Assembly (NCBI GenBank): GCA_905221615.1
Contig: CAJNDT010003369.1
Coordinates: forward strand, 678,174 to 742,173
Origin: Symbiodinium sp. CCMP2592
Lineage: Eukaryota > Sar > Dinophyceae > Suessiales > Symbiodiniaceae
Length of the DNA: 64,000 nt
Direction of reading: 5' to 3'
Position numbers and translations under genes: made by a program. Under the pieces are notes generated by a model. It was not told where the DNA came from and did no database searches. It saw only the letters and a list, made by a program, of their open reading frames with translations. This document shows, one piece after another, positions 1 to 8,956 of the stretch (position 1 is the stretch's first letter; each line of letters starts with the position of its first letter).

Positions 1-1
1 C

Positions 2-1114
2 CAGATCGTCGTGATGCCAAATGGCTCGGGGGCTCCATCCATGGACGTGGCCGCAGCTATCCAGCAGACTCACACGGCCATCCTGGAGGAGAAAGCTATC
101 GTGTGTCGGCAGAATGAGGCATTGCAGAAGGAAAACAAGGACCTCCGAGCAAAAAACGCGCAGCTGTTGCTCCAGATCAAACAGATGGAGATCGATGGCT
201 TGAAGCAACAACTCGTGGCTTTTCAGGGCAATGAGGCCAATCGTCCGAAGACTCAGGTCTCTCGTGGGTCCAATGCGCAGGCCACTCTGGAGGCCAGGAA
301 GGCAAAAACAGCAACTGCAGACAACCTTTTCCTCAAGGCGAAGTATGCGCATTTGCAGGACCTGAGCGTGCAAAGGCTTAGTGCAGTGCTGTGCCACATG
401 GATTGTAATTTATCCGCCGAGTCACTGAGCAGCTGCTCGAAGCACACATTGCTTCTCCAAGTTGAGTTCGTCACAGGGCTCAGGCGGCAAACAGCTCTCA
501 GTGGGGCCTCTCGTCACTGGCCACATTTTCTGGCATTGGCCAAGTTCCTGAAGATGCAGCGGGGGAAGCGTTCGGAGTGCTTGCGTGAAAGCACCAACCT
601 CGAGGACAGCATTAGTTCCATGCGTGTGTATGAACTTGTGTGGCCAAGCTGCCTGCGTCATCGTTTCACAAAAGAGTCTGCTGAACTAAGCATGCCTGTG
701 GATGGTTGCAGGATTTTGTGGAACCATAGCGAAGAAAATGCAGTCATAGAGGGCAAAGATGGCGAACACATCAGCAAGTGCATCCATCTACTTCCGAACC
801 AGATTGTGAAGAGAGATTTGGTCATGCCGGAACCTCCGCAGGAAGTCAAAGAAGCAATGTTCTCGCAGAGTCAGCAGCGGAAACGACACCGAACAGTTTC
901 CACGACACCAAGTCCGTCCACAGGAACACCTGCCAGTAGCACAGCGTCATCAGTCCTCCACTCCGACCTTTCGGGCCTCTCTTCTTCGAGCACGCCACAA
1001 CATTCGGCCACTCCATGTGACTCTGACAGAAAGCAATCAGAGACCATCACTCCTGTGAAATTGGAAGGCTTGTTTGATGACTGTGCAGAAGTGCCTCCTC
1101 CACCAGCAGAGTAG
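2..1114 (+). CDS. Coiled-coil hypothetical protein, terminal exon (5' incomplete)
   Basis: One open frame runs from the left edge to a TAG at 1112-1114. The first in-frame ATG is at 14, but the frame is also open upstream of it, so this is probably the last exon of a longer gene. Residues from about 15 to 75 form a strongly charged heptad-like coiled coil (EEKAIVCRQNEALQKENKDL). The middle has hydrophobic and cysteine-rich segments without a motif I recognise. The C-terminal third is low-complexity Ser/Thr/Pro after a basic patch (QQRKRHR) that could act as a nuclear signal. I do not recognise the family. Composition, length and an uninterrupted 367 codons make it a credible coding exon, and it has the same strand as the exons to its right. 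A nuclear role is only an inference from the basic patch. Confidence 0.6.
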   Translation, partial: QIVVMPNGSGAPSMDVAAAIQQTHTAILEEKAIVCRQNEALQKENKDLRAKNAQLLLQIKQMEIDGLKQQLVAFQGNEANRPKTQVSRGSNAQATLEARKAKTATADNLFLKAKYAHLQDLSVQRLSAVLCHMDCNLSAESLSSCSKHTLLLQVEFVTGLRRQTALSGASRHWPHFLALAKFLKMQRGKRSECLRESTNLEDSISSMRVYELVWPSCLRHRFTKESAELSMPVDGCRILWNHSEENAVIEGKDGEHISKCIHLLPNQIVKRDLVMPEPPQEVKEAMFSQSQQRKRHRTVSTTPSPSTGTPASSTASSVLHSDLSGLSSSSTPQHSATPCDSDRKQSETITPVKLEGLFDDCAEVPPPPAE

Positions 1115-1619
1115 AGTAGAGTTGGCCAATCGAGCTTGCGTGGGGTAGTGCAGGCATACAGTGTTGGAAAAGGGACAACTCTGTGCATGGACTAACCCTT
1201 CCAGCCAAGCTTTACCATTTGTTGTGGCCTCGGCACCTGCACAGGTGAGGCGGCAGCGAAATGGAAGCTGCACCCAGTGCTGCTGCAGCTTGAAGGGTTC
1301 GCCCTGAAGGAGGAGGCTGGAGAAGGAATGGTACTTCTGTAGCTTAAAGAGGAAGCAGTAAACTTAAAACCCCAAACATAGCCAGGTGCACAGTGTGCTT
1401 TCTTGCGGTTGGGGGAGGTTTGAGAGGTAGGTTGGAGCTTGAAGGTTCAGGGGTTAGGGTTTTGCACTGCCCCCCACGGATGGTTATTGAAGCCGTGTCC
1501 GGAAAGCAAAGAGTGTAAAGCGTAAGTGGTGTGGTGTGGGTTCGAGATTGATGGTCTGCAGGTGGAGGTGGGACGGAGAGGGTTGGGGAGATGACAGAGG
1601 TTCCGAGTGCCAGCATTCA
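1115..1619. other. 3' flank without recognisable gene
   Basis: This stretch holds short ORFs only, and none looks coding. A few AACCCCAAAC-like words already foreshadow the telomere-like array that begins at about 1620. It probably contains the 3' UTR of the coiled-coil gene. Confidence 0.5.
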
Positions 1620-2308
1620 GGACAAACCCTAAGCCCTAAACCCTAAGCCCTAAACCCTAAGCCCTAAACCCTAAGCCCTAACCCCTAAGCCCTAACCCCT
1701 AAGCCCTAAACCCTAAACCCAAAACCTTAAGCCCTAAACGCAAAGCCCTAAACCCTAAGCCCTAAAGCCTAAGGCCTAAACCCCAAGCCCTAAACCCTAA
1801 GCCCTAAACCCTAAACCCTAAGCCCCAAGCCCTAAGCCCTAAACCCTAAGCCCTAAACCCTAAGCCCTAACCCCTAAGCCCTAAACCCTAAACCCTAAAC
1901 CTTAAGCCTTAAACGCAAAGCCCTAAACCCTAAGCCCTAAAGCCTAAGGCCTAAACCCTAAGCCCTACACCCTAAGCCCTACACCCTAAGCCCCAACCCC
2001 TAAGCCCTAAACCCTAAGCCCTAAACCCTAAGCCCTAACCCCTAAGCCCTAAACCCCAAACCCTAAACCTTAAGCCCTAAACGCAAAGCCCTAAACCCTA
2101 AGTCCTAAACCCTAAGCCATAAACCCTAAGCCCTAACCCCTAAGCCCTAAACCCTCAGCCGTAAACCCTAAGCCCTAACCCCTAAGCCCTAACCCCTAAG
2201 CCCTAAAACCTAAGCCCTAAACCCTAAGCCCTAAACCCTAAGCCTTAAACCCTAAGCCCTAAACCCTAAGCCCTAAACCCTAAGCCCTAAACCCTAAGCC
2301 CTAAGTGG
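1620..2308. repeat. Telomere-like interstitial tandem array (CCCTAAG/CCCTAAA)
   Basis: About 690 bases are built from alternating CCCTAAA and CCCTAAG heptamers, i.e. a 14-base unit, with scattered variants (CCCTAAC, CCTTAAG, a recurring AAACGCAAAGCCCTAAA variant). On the other strand this is TTTAGGG, the Arabidopsis-type telomere repeat also reported for dinoflagellates. The recurring variant block near 1733, 1911 and 2080 shows that longer segments were duplicated. It is interstitial here, with genes on one side and another repeat array on the other. Confidence 0.9.
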
Positions 2309-2313
2309 CCGTT

Positions 2314-2631
2314 TCTACATTAATAACATGAAATGAATAAAAGATACCCTCCTAGCTTTTGTTACCCGGGACCAAAAGCTAGGAGGGTATGAAAAAAAAA
2401 GATACCCACCTAGCTTTTGTTTTCATTTCTTAAATCTCCCATGCAACCAACATGGGAGATTCAACTTAGCAGAGCAAAAGCTAGGAGGGTATGTTCTATA
2501 TATTCGGCATCTTTTAAAAAGCAAAACAAAAGCTAGGAGGGTATCTTTTTTTTCATACCCTCCTAGCTTTTGGTCCCGGGTAACAAAAGCTAGGAGGGTA
2601 TCTTTTATTCCTTTCATGTTATTAATGTAGA
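2314..2631. repeat. Long inverted repeat with nested hairpins
   Basis: The left arm, about 2314-2424, is the near-perfect reverse complement of the right arm, about 2521-2631 (TCTACATTAATAACATGAAA against its complement near the right end). A spacer of about 96 bases separates them. Each arm itself contains the smaller palindrome ATACCCTCCTAGCTTTT / AAAAGCTAGGAGGGTAT. The structure would fold into a cruciform with side hairpins and resembles a fold-back transposon. Its inner palindrome is the building block of the adjacent 86-base array. Confidence 0.8.
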
Positions 2632-3437
2632 ATTGGCATCCCCACATGACCCCCACGTTGAGCCAGGCCAAAAGCTAGGAGGGTATAAAAAAAAAAGATA
2701 CCCTCCTAGCTTTTGGTCCCCGCATCCCCAGATGACGCCCACGTTGAGCCAGGCCAAAAGCTAGGAGGGTATAAAAAAAAAAGATACCCTCCTAGCTTTT
2801 GGTCCCCGCATCCCCACATGACGCCCACGTTGAGCCAGGCCAAAAGCTAGGAGGGTATAAAAAAAAAAGATACCCTCCTAGCTTTTGGTCCCCGCATCCC
2901 CACATGACCCCCACGTTGAGCCAGGCCAAAAGCTAGGAGGGTATAAAAAAAAAAGATACCCTCCTAGCTTTTGGTCCCCGCATCCCCACATGTGACCCCC
3001 ACGTTGAGCCAGGCCAAAAGCTAGGAGGGTATAAAAAAAAAAGATACCCTCCTAGCTTTTGGTCCCCGCATCCCCACATGACCCCCACGTTGAGCCAGGC
3101 CAAAAGCATAAGCAAGCGTAGGTAGGTATCAAAAAAAAAAAGATACCCTCCTAGCTTTTGGTCCCCGCATCCCCAGATGACCCCCACGTTGAGCCAGGCC
3201 AAAAGCTAGGAGGGTATAAAAAAAAAAGATACCCTCCTAGCTTTTGGTCCCCGCATCCCCACATGTGACCCCCACGTTGAGCCAGGCCAAAAGCTAGGAG
3301 GGTATAAAAAAAAAAGATACCCTCCTAGCTTTTGGTCCCCGCATCCCCACATGACCCCCACGTTGAGCCAGGCCAAAAGCTAGGAGGGTATAAAAAAAAA
3401 GATACCCTCCTAGCTTTTGGTCCCCGCATCCCCACAC
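2632..3437. repeat. Tandem array of 86-bp palindromic units
   Basis: Unit starts (GATACCCTCC) are at 2697, 2783, 2869, 2955, 3043, 3142, 3228, 3316 and 3401, so the basic period is 86 with indel variants of 85, 88 and 99. Each unit has a left arm GATACCCTCCTAGCTTTTGG, a loop of about 36 bases (CCCCACATGACCCCCACGTT), a right arm CCAAAAGCTAGGAGGGTATA and an A10 spacer. Every unit can therefore form a stem-loop on either strand. Unit 3043-3141 has a scrambled right arm (AAGCATAAGCAAGCG). No protein is encoded; the minus-strand ORFs across it follow from the repeat. Confidence 0.9.
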
Positions 3438-3454
3438 GAGGTCCTATAGAAGCC

Positions 3455-4158
3455 AAAAAATTTTCCGCGGCTTCGCCGCCCAAGAGGCTGCAATAGTCTT
3501 TGGAATCACATACTGCTAAAATTTTTCGGCGGCTGCGCCGCGCCAACATTCATGAATATTATTAAGAGACACTACTACTGAGATTCACTACGCACCAGGT
3601 ACTTTCGACTGCTGATGACAAGGCTCTAGAACCCCAAAAAATTTTCCGCGGCTTCGCCGCCCAAGAGGCTGCAATAGTCTTTGGAATCACATACTGCTAA
3701 AATTTTTCGGCGGCTGCGCCGCGCCAAGATCCATGAATATTATTAAAAGACACTACTACTGAGATTCACTACGCACCAGGTACTTTCGACTGCTGATGAC
3801 AAGGCCCTAGAACCCCAAAAAATTTTCCGCGGCTTCGCCGCCCAAGAGGCTGCAATAGTCTTTGGAATCACATACTGCTAAAATTTTTCGGCGGCTGCGC
3901 CGCGCCAAGATCCATGATTATTATTAAAAGACACTACTACTGAGATTCACTACGCACCAGGTACTTTCGACTGCTGATGACAAGGCTCTAGAACCCCAAA
4001 AAATTTTCCGCGGCTTCGCCGCCCAAGAGGCTGCAATAGTCTTTGGAATCACATACTGCTAAAATTTTTCTGCGGCTGCGCCGCGCCAAGATCCATGAAT
4101 ATTATTAAAAGACACTACTACTGAGATTCACTACGCACCAGGTACTTTCGACTGCTGC
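3455..4158. repeat. 181-bp tandem repeat, about four copies
   Basis: Units start with AAAAAATTTTCCGCGG at 3455, 3636, 3817 and 3998, with a constant period of 181; the last copy ends near 4158. Copies differ by only a few bases, so the array is young or homogenised. Each unit contains two GC-rich short palindromes (CGCGGCTTCGCCGC and GGCGGCTGCGCCGC) about 60 bases apart, each beside an A/T run. The remainder includes ATGAATATTATTAAAAGACA. No ORF of note. Confidence 0.9.
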
Positions 4159-4449
4159 TGGGCGGCCACGGCCTCTCTGCCGGAGCCTTGTTCAGCTCTC
4201 TCTTCACGCTCCATTCTGACAGTGGAGATGTGTGTGTTGTCTCATTCCAGTGCCACATTGCAGATGTGCATTTATCATAGGACTTCCTGTTGCAGATGCG
4301 GGGGGTTAAGTCACGAGTGACTCAGAGCCCTCACAGGCTCGAGTTCCTCCAGTGATCTGGGTTGCATAGGCCTTGGGCAATGGCCACTCCAAGATGCTTC
4401 TGCTTTTTGCTGGGCTGTCCACAGTGTCGGCCGGCGAAGACGATGCCGG

Positions 4450-6470
4450 CAAGTGAAGCTCCCAGGCTGCCCAGGCCTGTCCCTCAGGCGACCCCTAGCG
4501 TCTTGCAGCCTCTTAGTCGGCCTCTCGAGCATGCAGACGCGGTGAAACAGCAGAAGGTTGAGAAGGGCAAGAAGTGCAAAGCACCCCGTGGTGGCAACAT
4601 TGCCGCCAAACCTAAAGCCTCTCAAAGGAAGTCCATCAAGGAGGCCTCTCAAACGAAGTCCATCAACGAGGCACAGAGCTGCAGTGGCCAATCAGCAGAG
4701 ATCCATAGTTGCACTAGTCACATGTGGTAGCACTTTTCCATGCACACTTGCAACTATGCATGTTTATTGTGCTGCTCATGGATAGATTCTAAGGTTGGGC
4801 GTGCATGGTTTCGTGCACGACATCGCCGGCCAACCGATCACAGAAAAAAAGCTTGTGGAAGTCTTTGCTGGCTCCTGCCGTCTCTCCCGTGCAGTTGCAG
4901 CCGTTGGCATTCCTGTGGAATCCTTCGAAAGGGAGCGTGGCCTCTCCGAGGCAGCACAATATCACAACACACCCAGCTCCCTGTAAGAAAGCCCCGCCAA
5001 AAGACCCAACTCGGCCAGAAATGAGAACAGGACGTACTCCACCCGGAGAACATGGAGATGCTGAAGTCGCGCATCCGGGACAAGCAGGTGCTTGCAGTAT
5101 GGCTAAGTCCCGAGTGCCGGTCGTTTACAAAGGCACGACGTGGCAAACGGACTGGCCCCTCCAAGAAAGGCTTTCCAGGTCCGGTCCGTGGTCATGGATG
5201 TGTCCTGGGCCTTCCAGGTCTCTCCATCAAAGACCAGCAGAAGGTCAGGTCGTGCCGCTAGACAACTAACACTTGTCTGAAATCCCCGGCAAATTGTCCC
5301 TTCCCTTTCAGGTGGATCACGGCAATAAGTCAGCCAACGCCTGCATCGAGTTCATCGAGGAGTGCATCTTGTCCAACACACCGGTCTTCCTCGAGAACCC
5401 ACAGAGATCCTGGCTTTGGTCGTTTCCTGGGCTCTCCGAGCTTCTGTGTCTTAGCCGCATAATAAAAACCGAGCACACAGACAATGACATAACAGCCCAG
5501 TTGTCATGGTTTCCCAGGACCAAGGACGAATGTAAGATGGAGCTTTTCCACTGCTGCCGCTATGGCGAAAAGTGGAAGAAGGCAACCTTTGTGGCAGCTA
5601 GGCTTTCAAGTCCATGCAGTTGTCTTCTACGGAACACATGTTCCTAAAATGGAAACATGACATGCATATCTTGTTTGAGGCAACGTGGTGCGCGCGGCCT
5701 CTCCAAGTGTCCAAGTATTTCCTGCAATGCAGGGGCCGCCTTTGCCAGGTCACCGGTGCAAAGCACCAGTCTCTGATTGGTCTCAGCAAGCAGAGGGGTG
5801 CTGATAAGACTTGGAGCACAGCGCAGGCCCAATCTTAGCCTTTGAAGTTTTGCAAACATTTCGCAAAGGCACTTGTGGCTGCCATAAAGCAGACCTGATC
5901 TTTGCAAGGGGGAGAGGCCTTTTAGACCATGACACTTATCCACACATGCAAGGCACTTCGGACTGCAGGAAAGCAACAAGGATCTTTCCAAGGGCGAGAG
6001 GCCTCTCACATCCATGATACTTTGCCAGGGGAGAATGGCATTCACAGGCTTGAACACTGTGGAATGGAAAAAGAGCTCCTGTTGGCATCGACTTGCAGCA
6101 AGAACACAAGGTAGGCATGAGCTGCACAGTCCAAGCTGTGGTGTGAAACTCATAAGTCGTCTTTGCTTGTCCCCAGAGGACAAACACAAAGTGCCACTGC
6201 AGGTATTCGGGCTCCCCACATTGCAGCAAGATCAGAAGGTAGGCATGACATGCACAGTCCAAGCCAGGGCCTTGTGGTGTGAAACTCATAAGTCGTCTTT
6301 GCTTGTGCCCGGAGCACAAACACAAAGTGCCGCTGCAGCTCTTGCGGAATCTCCTGGCCATGGCGCTGGAGACAATAGGCTGCTACGATTGCAGCACTTT
6401 CAGGGCCGTCCCCTTCGACTTTACGGCTACCTTCCAGGCCCTGAAAGCAGCGCCCGATGCTTCTAAGATT
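4450..6470 (+). CDS. C5-cytosine-methyltransferase-like (FAGS-fold) gene, multi-exon
   Basis: Exon blocks in three frames make one domain. About 4450-4690 is a Lys-rich N-terminal segment. About 4794-4945 has EVFAGSCRLSRA, matching SAM-binding motif I (FAGxG). About 5024-5243 has LSPECRSFTKAR, where C5-MTases have PPC (motif IV). 5312-about 5600 has VFLENPQRS, the position of motif VI (ENV), and then CxYGxKWKKAT. About 5680-5820 has a Cys/His segment (CRGRLCQVTGAKHQSLIG). About 6341-6470 has LLRNLLAMALE. The 5244-5311 intron (68 nt, GT...AG) is well supported because it fuses two matching frames. The family is known from DNA methyltransferases and has many relatives in dinoflagellates. Catalytic Cys is kept but the preceding residue is Glu. 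Activity is uncertain, and the end of the gene is not fixed. Confidence 0.6.
5244..5311 (+). other. 68-nt spliceosomal intron
   Basis: The donor is AAG|GTCAGG and the acceptor is CCCTTTCAG|GTG. Removing it joins codons of the frame ending at 5243 to the frame starting at 5312 and restores a continuous methyltransferase-like domain (DQQKV then DHGNKS). The same AGGT word stands at both borders. Confidence 0.7.
5880..6340 (+). repeat. Intronic tandem duplications
   Basis: Two imperfect duplications lie in the intron before the last methyltransferase-like exon. One contains GATCTTT(G/C)CAAGGG(G/C)GAGAGGCCT near 5896 and again near 5974. The other repeats about 130 bases, from AAGGTAGGCATGA near 6109 and again at 6237 through ACAAACACAAAGTGCC(A/G)CTGCAG at both ends (6184 and 6318). 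The second duplication carries a potential CTGCAG acceptor in each copy, so it duplicates the 3' splice site. Confidence 0.6.
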
Positions 6471-6544
6471 GACCATGGTGTTCTGCAGACAAACATCACA
6501 CAGAGTATTGGAAATGCAGTCTGTTCAAACATTTAGACTGAATC

Positions 6545-8735
6545 TGAGGCTGCAAGCGTCAGCGATCTTCCCAAGAGTGTGGATCTGCGGGCATTCTCGC
6601 AACAATATGGCACACGGCTGTCCGGGCCGAACCTCAGTCAAGCTGAGCTGTTCCTTGAAGATTTCAAAGATACTTTTGACAAGTCTTTGGCCACTCAGCT
6701 TCAACAGGTGAAGCTGCAAGAGTCTGTTGTTGAGTTCTTTTTTTGCTGCTCCTACAGATAGTCGTCTGTAAGGTGGGGGTCTTCCCTCTGCCTGCCTCAC
6801 GAGACGGCCACCCGTATGTAGCACCTGACGGCAAGTTGCCAATGCCGAAGATGGCCACGATGAGACTCGTCTCTTGAGCCCGCTTGCATTTGTAGTGTGT
6901 GGAATCTGCACGAGTCTGCCTCTGGACTGGTCAGGACGGCGCTTTGGTCTCTCCAAAAACAGATCGAGGCCGAAGATGGCGGGCCCTCCCAAGATGACGG
7001 GCCCTCCAAGGCGTGGAGGGCCAAGGGCGAGATCGTGGCCTTTCTGGGGGCACCGGTCCCTGTCATTTGGGTGACCGTGAACTCGTTCGCGGAATACCTA
7101 GTGCGCCTGTGTGGCGCAGAAGAGAAGAAGGACAAGCAGAAGAAAATGGCCCTCTTGGACGACGCCCTCGCCTACTTGGCCATCCTGAACAACGAGGGCA
7201 GTGAGGAAAGGGCCATCAAGGTGTATCAGGAGGCCCTCCGCCTCCAGAAAGCAGATGCAAAACGCAGGCCAGATCAGAGAATAGCCACTTCTGGACACTT
7301 GTCTTCAATTAGACAGCGACGCATGGTTTTGTGGAACGGAGGTACTCAGAAATGAGCTACATCCTCAAGCACCTGGACACCGAAGCCCTCAGGATGCTGG
7401 CACACTGGCGCCAGGGGGCCCACTACTTGATCGCCAACATCTTCAAGGACACCTTGGCATTTGCCACATGTCTAGGGTAAAGCAGTACCAGAAGAGAAGC
7501 CGAGATGTCGTATGAGAATTTGGTGCATGCCACAGTTAGCAAAATCAGCATCCAGTATGGGATACACCCAAGCAGAGTTCTAGCTCACACGAGGTTCCCT
7601 GCATGGATTCCTGGCTAGAAAGCCAGGTAACAGTAGTTAAGCAGATGTCATTCAACATGTGTCACAAGGACAGCTGGTTGACTTCAAAGGCCCTCGCGGA
7701 CATCAAAAACACGCGCATCCAGGATCCCTCCAAGAGTGGTACTTCTGAGGTCTCTCTGCAGGTGACGGCTGTCAAGTACATCCTCAAGAAGCTGGACACG
7801 GTCTCTCACAATGACGAACCCTGGCCGCATATATTTAGTTGCATGTGCATGCAACAGTACTAAGAACTTAAACATTAGCTGCCATTGCACCACAATCAAG
7901 TAGAGAGACAGCAATGCTACATCTCAGACCAAAGTCATCGACACCGTGGGCATCACCAAAGAGAAGGTGTCCAAGGTGGCGACGGCCCTCGGTGACACCT
8001 TCAAATTCCTGGAGGCCCTCCGCATCAAATTCGAAAGCGTCTGGCACGCTGTGCCGATGGCCTCTCAAATCTTCCGGCGCACATTGATCGATGCGGACCT
8101 CAACCTGATCTCCAACCTGGAAGGACATTCGGGAGCAGTATTCAAGCAATAAATCAGACAATGCTCGTTTTCAGCAGCTTCTCCTGATAGGATGGGCGGC
8201 CTCGCGACACATCTCCAAGGACCTCGACAACGAGTCCATGGGCTACGAGTATGCGGCAATGATTTCGCAGCTTGAAAAAGCACACACAAACATGGTGCAG
8301 GCAGCGAAAGCAAAAGCCGAGGAGGCTCGACGAAAAGCAGAGGAGGAACGGCGGAAACAGGAGGAGGAACAAAAGAAAAGGGATGCAGAGGTCGCAGCTT
8401 TGGAAAACAAGGCCTGCAGTATGCTTTGCCAATCAGAGTCATTTTTCATTTCCAGGACCTCCCTCGACCAATGCGTCCTAGAGACCCTGCACAGGACATG
8501 GCTGTGGATGAGCTCGTCAAGGAACGGCTCGAGAGGGTGCAAGAGGCCATCCAGGACATGGAGGTGGATGATGTTGGCGAATCCGAGAAGAAGCCCGCCG
8601 TGCCGGCCAAGAGTGACGAGGAACTCTTGAAGGATGCAGCCATGGCCAAAACCAGAGCAATTTTTGACGCGACCGTCCTGCCATGTGACGCAGCTTATCC
8701 CCCACCGACCGAGGCATCATGGCATGTATGGCATT
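6545..8735 (+). CDS. Coiled-coil-rich exons, unrecognised gene
   Basis: The plus-strand exon blocks are about 6545-6710 (SVDLRAFSQQYGTRLSG), 6907-7270 (ending in Glu/Lys-rich helix), 7348-7480, 7640-7830 (AVKYILKKLDTVS), 7925-8145 (KVIDTVGITKEKVSKVAT), 8190-8420 and 8450-8735. The block at 8190-8420 is a clear charged coiled coil (AEEARRKAEEERRKQEEE). All are on the same strand with short gaps, which fits one gene split by small introns. They could continue the methyltransferase-like gene upstream or be separate; I cannot tell. No domain recognised. Exon ends are approximate. Confidence 0.45.
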
Positions 8736-8956
8736 AGCATAGACGGATGTCTCAAGTCAATATCATCCTCCCAAGTTTGCCTTGCTGCTTCTGACAGGTT
8801 CTCTCCGCAAAAAGCAGGCTTTGGGTCATCCCAACAGTTGGCCAAAGGCGTGGGCCACACAAGTTCGGTAAGAGCCGCTGTGTCTGCAGTGTGATTCATT
8901 GATTCGTCACCCCATAGCGTTTCCTTGCATGACTGAAAAAGTCTCACAACCCAGAA

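Noticed and set aside
2632..4158. Regular repeats resembling a CRISPR array
   Set aside because: Units are contiguous palindromes or a 181-bp satellite. There are no unique spacers and no cas genes, and the context is eukaryotic.
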